From the NCBI GenBank assembly GCA_003242525.1, contig QGUU01000183.1, positions 1 to 5,712 of the forward strand: DNA of 5,712 nucleotides, in the 5' to 3' direction. The position numbers and the translations under genes are program-made. This DNA is from Pseudomonadota bacterium (GTDB lineage: Bacteria > Pseudomonadota > Alphaproteobacteria > Rhizobiales > Rhizobiaceae). This document shows, piece by piece, positions 1 to 5,712 of the stretch (positions within the stretch are counted from its first letter, which is position 1; every line of letters begins with the position of its first letter). The notes beneath the pieces are model-generated. The model worked only from the letters and a program-made list of their open reading frames with translations, had not been told where the DNA came from and did no database searches.

Positions 1-2
1 GC

Positions 3-866
<864 letters not shown>

Positions 867-889
867 GCAGGAAACGGTTAAAAGTGTAC

Positions 890-970
890 GGTGAATTGAG
901 GTAGGGAATAGAAGATGATGAATCGGTGGCGGTCGCGTCGACCATCGCCATTCACCACTCACTATTCACT
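890..970. repeat. Imperfect inverted repeat with heptad arms between atpD and atpC
   Basis: The right arm reads as three consecutive 7-bp units, ATTCACC, ACTCACT and ATTCACT (950-970). The left arm at about 890-911 carries a degenerate reverse complement (GTGAATTGAG... ending GGAATAG), so the two can pair with one gap and a few mismatches. The interior holds a smaller perfect hairpin: GGTCG at 931-935 pairs with CGACC at 939-943 around the loop CGT. The unit fills most of the 112-bp gap and contains no credible ORF. Similar GTGAAT/ATTCAC-rich palindromic intergenic repeats occur in rhizobial genomes (for example the family called RIME), but I cannot confirm membership here. It may fold in the atpD-atpC transcript. 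Confidence 0.6.
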
Positions 971-978
971 AGATTGGC

Positions 979-1386
979 ATGGCTGAATCCTTCCAGTTCG
1001 AACTTGTGTCGCCGGAGCGCCTGCTCGTGTCGGAGCAGGTTGAATCCGTCGTCATCCCCGCCGCCGACGGCGAAATGACGGTCATGGCGCGGCATGCGCC
1101 GGTCATGACCACGGTCAAGGCCGGCGTGGTCACGGTGAAGTCCGCCTCCGGCAATGAAGAACGCTACGTCGTTTTCGGCGGTTTCGCCGATATCCTGCCC
1201 TCGGGCTGCACGCTGCTGGCCGAATCCGCCGTGTCTGTGAAGGAAATAGACCGTTCGGACCTCGCCCGGCGCATTCAGGAGGCGAAGGAGGACCTCGCCG
1301 ATGCAAAGGACGATGCGGCGCGCACCAAGGCGGAAGCCTTCCTGCATCAGCTCACCACGCTTGAAGGCGCGATCCTGCCGGCATAG
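979..1386 (+). CDS. atpC: ATP synthase F1 subunit epsilon
   Basis: Epsilon subunit of F1, 135 residues, a normal length for the family. It sits at the foot of the central stalk, couples gamma to the c-ring and can inhibit ATP hydrolysis. The N-terminal beta-sandwich domain covers about residues 1-85 and includes the typical FELVSPERLL opening and the GEMTVMARHAPVMT stretch. The C-terminal helical hairpin (about 90-135) is rich in Ala, Glu, Asp and Lys and ends in TLEGAILPA. The ATG at 979 is the only sensible start: a TAG at 970-972 closes the frame just upstream, and the next in-frame ATG would remove conserved residues. There is no purine-rich Shine-Dalgarno sequence before it; the preceding bases belong to the inverted repeat. 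It is the last gene of the ATP synthase operon and is followed 25 bp later by an intrinsic terminator. Confidence 0.97.
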   Translation: MAESFQFELVSPERLLVSEQVESVVIPAADGEMTVMARHAPVMTTVKAGVVTVKSASGNEERYVVFGGFADILPSGCTLLAESAVSVKEIDRSDLARRIQEAKEDLADAKDDAARTKAEAFLHQLTTLEGAILPA

Positions 1387-1411
1387 GGCCTGTCATCACT
1401 CACCATCCATG

Positions 1412-1440
1412 AAAGCCGGGGCGATCCCGGCTTTTTCTTT
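1412..1440 (+). terminator. Rho-independent terminator of the atp operon
   Basis: A perfect 9-bp stem, AAAGCCGGG (1412-1420) with CCCGGCTTT (1426-1434), encloses the 5-nt loop GCGAT and runs into a T-rich tail (TTTTTCTTT). It lies 25 bp after the atpC stop codon, which is the expected place for the end of the F1 operon transcript. Confidence 0.92.
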
Positions 1441-1733
1441 GCGGAATCGAGAGTTGGATCTGGCGTGGCGGCCTCGCTACGCCGGTAGCGGAACATCGCT
1501 GGATCGACCCGCCGGCCTTAAGCGCAACCCTGCAGCTTCGCAGGGGGACGGTTACGGGCGTGAAAATTGTTGCGGAACATTTGAAGCTGTTTCGTGGCCT
1601 GCTGCATGGCGCCAGCAGAAAAATCCCCCTACACAGGCTGGCTGCGCAAAGCATGCCGGCGCTCGGAGGGATGGAGCGGCCGAATCTGGCTGGGACAAGT
1701 CACTATCCCGGCTTTCGCTCAAGGGAGGAAGCC
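1441..1733 (+). promoter_or_regulatory. Gene-free leader of the purine permease with several hairpins
   Basis: This stretch lies between the atp terminator and the permease start and must hold the permease promoter, but no convincing -35/-10 pair is visible. It does hold hairpins. A 9-bp stem (1462-1470 with 1475-1483, one G-U pair, loop GCCT) competes with a perfect 6-bp stem (1475-1480 with 1485-1490), which in turn competes with a 4-bp stem (1487-1490 with 1497-1500). Further on are CCCTGC/GCAGGG (1528-1533 with 1540-1545) and CTGCTG/CAGCAG (1599-1604 with 1613-1618). None is followed by a T-run. The permease frame stays open upstream to a GTG at 1560, but the 58 extra residues do not resemble the family and are not used. 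A structured 5' untranslated region is plausible; I cannot match it to a known riboswitch. Confidence 0.4.
1721..1729 (+). promoter_or_regulatory. Shine-Dalgarno sequence fixing the permease start
   Basis: AAGGGAGGA ends 4 bases before the ATG at 1734 and is a strong match to the 16S anti-Shine-Dalgarno. It selects this ATG over the in-frame GTG at 1560, which would add 58 residues without family resemblance. Confidence 0.85.
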
Positions 1734-3026
1734 ATGCTCGAACGCTTTTTCAGGCTTGCCGAGAACGGCACTACCGTGCGCACCGAGGTGATCGCCGGCC
1801 TGACGACCTTCCTCACCATGTCCTACATCATCTTCGTAAATCCGGAGATTCTGTCGTCGACCGGCATGGACCGCTCCTCGGTCTTCGTGGCCACCTGCCT
1901 GGCCGCCGCACTAGGATCGGCGGTCATGGCCCTGCTCGCCAATTGGCCGATCGGCATGGCGCCGGGCATGGGGCTCAACGCCTTCTTCGCCTTCACAGTG
2001 GTGGGCGCGCTTGGCTTCTCCTGGCAGCAGGCACTTGGGGCGGTTTTCATCTCGGGCATCATCTTCGTGCTGCTGACCGTCACCGGTGTGCGGAGCTGGT
2101 TGATTGCCGGCATCCCGCAGTCGTTACGCAGCGCCATCGCCGCCGGCATAGGGTTGTTTCTAGGCATCATAGCGCTGAAGAATGCCGGCATCGTGGTCGA
2201 CAATCCGGCAACGCTCGTCGGCCTGGGCGATCTCAGAGGAACCGGGCCGCTCCTGGCCATAGCCGGCTTCTTCGTCATCGCAGCGCTCGACGCCCTGCGC
2301 GTGAAAGGCTCCATACTGATCGGTATCCTGGCCGTCACCGTCCTTTCGTGGATCACGGGGGTGAGCGCCTTCAACGGGGTGGTGGCGATGCCGCCCAGCA
2401 TTTCGCCTACTTTCCTGCAGCTCGACATTGCCGGGGCGCTGCACGGCGGCCTGGTGCATGTCATCCTCGTCTTCGTGCTGGTCGAGGTGTTTGACGCCAC
2501 TGGAACGCTGATCGGAGTCGCCAAGCGGGCCAGATTGATCGAGAAGGGCAAGCCCAATCGCCTCGGCCGCGCCTTGCTCGCCGATTCCACGGCCATAGTC
2601 GCCGGCTCCCTGCTCGGCACCAGCAGCACCACCGCCTATGTGGAGAGCGCGTCAGGCGTGCAGGCGGGCGGCCGTACGGGCCTCACCGCGCTCGTCATCT
2701 CCGCTCTTTTCCTTGCGTCCCTCTTCATCTCGCCGCTGGCGGGCTCGGTGCCAACCTATGCGACGGCGCCGGCCCTGCTCTATGTGGCCTGCCTCATGAT
2801 GCGCGAACTGGTGGAGGTGGAATGGGAAGAACTGACCGAGGCTGCCCCTGCAGCCATCACGGCGCTTGCCATGCCCTTCACCTATTCGATTGCCAACGGC
2901 CTTGCGTTCGGCTTCATCTCCTATGTCGTGCTCAAGGCGCTCACCGGCAAATGGCGCGACATTCACCCCGCCACCCTGATCGTGGCGGTCCTTTTCATCA
3001 TCCGCTTCGCCTTCTTTGCCGAATAG
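1734..3026 (+). CDS. NCS2 family purine permease, AzgA/PbuG type
   Basis: Inner-membrane proton symporter for purine bases, 430 residues, a normal length for the AzgA-like branch of NCS2. The opening is typical: a short N-terminus, then the AGLTTFLTMSYIIFVNP segment (residues 21-37) and GMAPGMGLNAFF (74-85). Residues E251 and D254 lie in VEVFDATGTL, and TSSTTAYVESASGV (296-309) precedes an AGGRTGLTAL stretch. These conserved polar spots in the substrate-binding core are characteristic of the E. coli AdeP/AdeQ/GhxP/GhxQ and B. subtilis PbuG group. Many hydrophobic segments run through the protein, consistent with the 14-helix fold. The substrate is a purine base, but adenine cannot be told from guanine/hypoxanthine by eye, so no symbol is given. 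The gene stands alone, separated by a terminator from atpC and converging on the next gene. No truncation is seen. Confidence 0.93.
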   Translation: MLERFFRLAENGTTVRTEVIAGLTTFLTMSYIIFVNPEILSSTGMDRSSVFVATCLAAALGSAVMALLANWPIGMAPGMGLNAFFAFTVVGALGFSWQQALGAVFISGIIFVLLTVTGVRSWLIAGIPQSLRSAIAAGIGLFLGIIALKNAGIVVDNPATLVGLGDLRGTGPLLAIAGFFVIAALDALRVKGSILIGILAVTVLSWITGVSAFNGVVAMPPSISPTFLQLDIAGALHGGLVHVILVFVLVEVFDATGTLIGVAKRARLIEKGKPNRLGRALLADSTAIVAGSLLGTSSTTAYVESASGVQAGGRTGLTALVISALFLASLFISPLAGSVPTYATAPALLYVACLMMRELVEVEWEELTEAAPAAITALAMPFTYSIANGLAFGFISYVVLKALTGKWRDIHPATLIVAVLFIIRFAFFAE

Positions 3027-3027
3027 G

Positions 3028-3044
3028 ACGGCTTGGCGCGCCGT
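3028..3044. other. Hairpin in the convergent gene junction
   Basis: The 20-bp gap between the convergent permease and hydroxylase genes holds ACGGC (3028-3032) paired with GCCGT (3040-3044), around a 7-nt loop that overlaps a GGCGCGCC palindrome (3035-3042). There is no T-run on either strand, so it is at best a weak or Rho-assisted bidirectional transcript end. Confidence 0.3.
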
Positions 3045-3046
3045 GG

Positions 3047-4291
3047 TCAGATGGCCTCGCCGCGCAGCAGGCGCGGTGTGTTGCCGGCCAGGCCGGACGC
3101 CTGCCTGATGAAGAAGTTCTTCAATCGCGGCATGCGCTCGACCAGCCCGAGACCAAAATCGCGCACGGCGCGGACCGGAGCGATGTCATTGGAGAAAAGC
3201 CGGTTGAGCACGTCGGTCATTATGCCCATCTGAACCGTGTCGAAGCGGCGCCATTGCTGATAGCGCTCCAGCACGTCGAGCGCGCCTATGTCCTGGCCGA
3301 GGCGATCTGCCTCGACGATCACTTCAGCGAGCGCGGCCACGTCCCTGAAGCCGAGATTCATGCCCTGGCCTGCAATGGGATGGATGCCATGCGCCGCGTC
3401 GCCGGCAAGAGCGAAGCGAGGAGCCACGAAGGCGCGCGCCAATGTGAGGCCGAGCGGCCATGCATGGGGCTTGTCGGCTACCCTGATCTCGCCGAGCCTG
3501 AGGCCGAAACGACGCTCCAACTCGGCTTCAAACAGCAGATCGTCCCCATTGACCAGCCTTTCGGCTTCTTCCGCGCGCTCGGACCAGACGATCAAGGACC
3601 GGTTCCTGCCTTCCATGGACGGTTTGAGCGGAAGGATGGCAAAAGGACCCGCGGGCAGGAAATGTTCCTCGGCGCGGCCATTGTGCGGCCTCTCGTGCTC
3701 GACTGTGCAGACGATTCCAGACTGGCCATAATCCCATTTCACCGTCTGGATACCCGCCATGTCGCGCAGACGCGATCTCACGCCGTCGGCTGCAACAAGC
3801 AGGCGCGTGCGCAAGGTTGCGCCGTCAGCCAGATGTACTGTTGCGCCGCCGCCATTGGCATCGAAGCCCTGCACCGCAACCCCTTCGATAACATCGATGC
3901 CGAGCCGGGCGGCTTCGGCGCGCAGAGCGCCGTTAAGATCCCTGTTGGCAATCATATGGGCGAATGGTTCACCGGGAGCGACCTCGCCGCTAAAGGTCAG
4001 GAAAACAGGGCGAACCGGATCGCCGGTGCGGGAGTCGGTAATGACCATTTCGGTCATGGCCTGGGCATTTGCCGAAACGGCTTCCCAGACGCCGAGGCGC
4101 TCCAGCATGCGGCACGCCGCGGCCGCTATCGCCGAGGCGCGGTTATCCTTTTGCCAGCTTCCCTCCGGCGCAGCGTCGACGATAGCAATGTCGAGGTTCG
4201 GGCGTGCCTGCTTCAGCGAAACCGCGGCGGCAAGGCCGACATAGCCGGCGCCCGCTATCAGAATGTCGAGTTTCGAAGCATGGTCCGTCAT
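3047..4291 (-). CDS. UbiH/UbiF/COQ6-family FAD-dependent ubiquinone biosynthesis hydroxylase
   Basis: Class A flavoprotein monooxygenase that uses O2 and a reduced nicotinamide to hydroxylate the benzene ring of a ubiquinone precursor. The protein has 414 residues. The N-terminal Rossmann dinucleotide motif is GAGYVG (14-19). The DG motif lies in AADGVRSRLR (167-176). The second FAD-binding motif, with GDAAH (297-301) and HPIAGQGMNLG (304-314), is the UbiH/COQ6 family signature. No membrane segment is evident. The ATG at 4291 is chosen because GGAGGA (4298-4303) lies 6 bases upstream; a GTG two codons earlier would abut that site. Alphaproteobacteria often use fewer ring hydroxylases than E. 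coli (for example UbiL of Rhodospirillum rubrum, active at two positions), so the target carbon is uncertain and no symbol is given. The gene is divergent from tesB and convergent with the permease. Confidence 0.9.
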   Translation of the reverse strand: MTDHASKLDILIAGAGYVGLAAAVSLKQARPNLDIAIVDAAPEGSWQKDNRASAIAAAACRMLERLGVWEAVSANAQAMTEMVITDSRTGDPVRPVFLTFSGEVAPGEPFAHMIANRDLNGALRAEAARLGIDVIEGVAVQGFDANGGGATVHLADGATLRTRLLVAADGVRSRLRDMAGIQTVKWDYGQSGIVCTVEHERPHNGRAEEHFLPAGPFAILPLKPSMEGRNRSLIVWSERAEEAERLVNGDDLLFEAELERRFGLRLGEIRVADKPHAWPLGLTLARAFVAPRFALAGDAAHGIHPIAGQGMNLGFRDVAALAEVIVEADRLGQDIGALDVLERYQQWRRFDTVQMGIMTDVLNRLFSNDIAPVRAVRDFGLGLVERMPRLKNFFIRQASGLAGNTPRLLRGEAI

Positions 4292-4297
4292 CGGCAC

Positions 4298-4303
4298 TCC
4301 TCC
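4298..4303 (-). promoter_or_regulatory. Shine-Dalgarno sequence fixing the hydroxylase start
   Basis: Read on the minus strand this is GGAGGA, 6 bases before the ATG at 4291. It touches the alternative GTG at 4297 directly, which rules that codon out as the start. Confidence 0.85.
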
Positions 4304-4351
4304 ATTTCACCTGTGGAAACGAAGTCCTCTGGCGCAATCGCCGTTCCGCCT

Positions 4352-4380
4352 CTTGACGGCCTCCGTATCCTGTCCGAAAC
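4352..4380 (+). promoter_or_regulatory. Weak candidate sigma-70 type promoter for tesB
   Basis: The 118-bp divergent region between the hydroxylase and tesB contains CTTGAC (4352-4357), the form of -35 box favoured in alphaproteobacteria. Seventeen bases later the hexamer CGAAAC (4375-4380) is a poor -10. Only the -35 half is persuasive. No better pair was found for either direction in this gap. Confidence 0.25.
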
Positions 4381-4409
4381 CCTGCCGCGCGTCCGAACGG
4401 GGAAGCAGC

Positions 4410-5270
4410 ATGACGGCAATGGACGAACTGCTTGGCATTCTCGACCTGGAGAGGCTGGAACACAACCTGTTCCGTGGTCGCAGCCCCAATCTGGATTGGC
4501 AGCGCGTCTTCGGCGGACAGACCATAGCCCAGGCGCTGGTCGCGGCGCAGCGTACCGTCGAGCCTGATCGCCATGTCCATTCCCTGCACGGGTATTTCAT
4601 GCGGCCGGGCGACACCAAGGTGCCAATCGTTTACGAGGTGGACCGCATTCGTGACGGCGGATCCTTTACGACACGCCGCGTCGTGGCCATACAGCATGGT
4701 CACGCGATCTTCTCGCTCGAAGCCTCCTTCCAGGTGGAGGAAGAGGGCCTGGAACATCAGTTTCCCATGCCTGACGACGTGCCCGGGCCTGAAAAACTGA
4801 TGTCGCAGCGCCAATTGCTGGAAAAGTATTCAACCGCGGTTCCCGAGGGCATCCGGCGCTACTGGGAGCGGGAGCGGCCGATAGAAATGCGCCCCGTGAT
4901 GCTGAAGCACTACACCAGCCGCGAGAAATTGGAGCCTCGTCAGCACATATGGATTCGCACCACTGGCCCGGTACCTGCGGACCGACAGATGCAGGCGGCG
5001 GTGCTGGCCTATCTCTCCGACATGACATTGCTGGACACGTCCACCTTCGCGCATGGCAGGGCCATCTTCGATCGGGACATACAAGCGGCCAGCCTCGACC
5101 ATGCAATGTGGTTTCACCGGCCCTGCGCACTGGACGACTGGCTGCTCTACGCGCAGGACAGTCCGTCGACGCAGGGAGCGCGGGGTTTCACCCGCGGATC
5201 GCTGTTTACGCGGGACGGCACGCTGGTGGCTTCAGTGGCCCAGGAAGGGCTTATCAGACTCAGGCGTTGA
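4410..5270 (+). CDS. tesB: Acyl-CoA thioesterase II
   Basis: Double hot-dog thioesterase that hydrolyses medium- and long-chain acyl-CoA to free fatty acid and CoA in the cytoplasm. At 286 residues it matches the length I recall for E. coli TesB. The N-terminal hot dog contains LFRGRSPN, FGGQ (34-37) and HGYFMRPGD; the C-terminal hot dog contains DHAMWFHRP and ends with VASVAQEG. Aligning by eye with the E. coli Asp204-Thr228-Gln278 catalytic set gives Asp204, Ser228 and Gln278 here with no gaps between them, so the hydroxyl residue is Ser rather than Thr. The start at 4410 follows GGGGAAG (4399-4405); an ATG three codons later is possible. Earlier in-frame codons reach into the divergent gap and look non-coding. 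A terminator follows the stop, separating it from glnK. Confidence 0.95.
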   Translation: MTAMDELLGILDLERLEHNLFRGRSPNLDWQRVFGGQTIAQALVAAQRTVEPDRHVHSLHGYFMRPGDTKVPIVYEVDRIRDGGSFTTRRVVAIQHGHAIFSLEASFQVEEEGLEHQFPMPDDVPGPEKLMSQRQLLEKYSTAVPEGIRRYWERERPIEMRPVMLKHYTSREKLEPRQHIWIRTTGPVPADRQMQAAVLAYLSDMTLLDTSTFAHGRAIFDRDIQAASLDHAMWFHRPCALDDWLLYAQDSPSTQGARGFTRGSLFTRDGTLVASVAQEGLIRLRR

Positions 5271-5280
5271 TGCTGCCCGC

Positions 5281-5314
5281 AGATTAGGCATTTTGGATAT
5301 TTCGCCTAATTTTT
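5281..5314 (+). terminator. Rho-independent terminator after tesB
   Basis: ATTAGGC (5283-5289) pairs perfectly with GCCTAAT (5304-5310), and two further weaker pairs extend the base. The loop is a fairly long AT-rich 14 nt. The stem is followed at once by a T-run (TTTTT, 5310-5314). It starts about 10 bp after the tesB stop and isolates tesB from the glnK promoter. Confidence 0.8.
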
Positions 5315-5374
5315 GATCGTGGCCTAGGTCGGTTTCGCGGCCGCCAATTCCTTCTGCGGGAAATATTGCTTATC

Positions 5375-5387
5375 CATCAGTGGCTTA
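5375..5387 (+). promoter_or_regulatory. Possible IHF site upstream of the glnK sigma-54 promoter
   Basis: CATCAGTGGCTTA matches the IHF consensus WATCAANNNNTTR except at two positions. It lies about 20 bp upstream of the -24 element, roughly where DNA bending would help an enhancer-bound activator reach sigma-54 polymerase. Short matches of this kind arise easily by chance. Confidence 0.2.
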
Positions 5388-5388
5388 G

Positions 5389-5712
<324 letters not shown>

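Noticed and set aside
952..1347. 131-codon minus-strand frame over atpC
   Set aside because: Fully antisense to atpC, with no family resemblance.
1560..1733. N-terminal extension of the permease from GTG 1560
   Set aside because: The 58 added residues do not resemble NCS2 N-termini, and a strong Shine-Dalgarno serves the ATG at 1734.
1301..2494. 397-codon plus-strand frame overlapping atpC, the leader and the permease
   Set aside because: It passes straight through the atp terminator, overlaps two well-supported genes in another frame and has an Arg/His-rich shadow composition.
1823..2632. 269-codon minus-strand frame inside the permease
   Set aside because: Shadow of the NCS2 permease. 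It is rich in Ser, Thr, Pro and Met with no domain and no ribosome site.
4263..4409. N-terminal extension of tesB back into the hydroxylase start
   Set aside because: It would overlap the divergent gene and add 49 residues absent from TesB proteins; the ATG at 4410 gives the family length of 286.
2822..4567. Long plus-strand open frame (581 codons) from inside the permease through the hydroxylase gene
   Set aside because: It is antisense to a gene with full UbiH-family motifs. The translation is rich in His, Arg, Cys and Gly with no recognisable domain, typical of a GC-rich shadow frame, and it runs across four distinct features.
5218..5230. GCAC-GCTG-GTGGC as an NtrC enhancer inside the 3' end of tesB
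   Set aside because: It encodes the conserved TesB C-terminal GTLVAS stretch, the right half-site is imperfect, and the distance to the promoter (about 200 bp) gives no independent support.

Overview
This is a GC-rich window of ordinary chromosomal genes. It most likely comes from an alphaproteobacterium of the Hyphomicrobiales (Rhizobiales), close to Mesorhizobium, Aquamicrobium or Nitratireductor. The assignment rests on the wording of the AtpD, AtpC, TesB and GlnK proteins, on the F1 gene order atpD-atpC, and on a sigma-54 type promoter in front of a GlnK-type PII gene. It is a judgement from memory of these families, not a database result.

Layout, left to right. Positions 3-866 hold the 3' part of atpD (F1 beta subunit). 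A 112-bp gap follows, filled mostly by an imperfect inverted repeat built of 7-bp units. Then come atpC (epsilon subunit, 979-1386) and a strong intrinsic terminator (1412-1440) that closes the ATP synthase operon. A gene-free leader of about 290 bp contains several GC-rich hairpins, some mutually exclusive. It precedes an AzgA/PbuG-type NCS2 purine permease (1734-3026). That gene converges, across a 20-bp gap, on a UbiH/UbiF/COQ6-family FAD hydroxylase on the minus strand (3047-4291). A 118-bp divergent intergenic region separates the hydroxylase from tesB, acyl-CoA thioesterase II (4410-5270). A terminator (5281-5314) follows tesB. Then come a sigma-54 promoter (5405-5421), a structured leader and the first 72 codons of glnK, which runs off the right edge. 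An amtB ammonium transporter gene probably follows beyond the window.

The genes do not form one pathway. They cover respiratory ATP synthesis, purine base uptake, quinone ring hydroxylation, acyl-CoA hydrolysis and nitrogen sensing. ATP synthase and the quinone hydroxylase both serve respiration but are separate transcription units. GlnK appears to be a nitrogen-regulated unit of its own.

I see no mobile element, CRISPR array, tRNA, rRNA or novel gene system. The points worth a second look are mostly non-coding: the heptad palindrome that supplies a Shine-Dalgarno-free leader to atpC, the alternative hairpins before the purine permease, and the glnK promoter with a perfect -24 but off-consensus -12 element. 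In the proteins, TesB has Ser in place of the catalytic Thr, and PII has Val at position 32.
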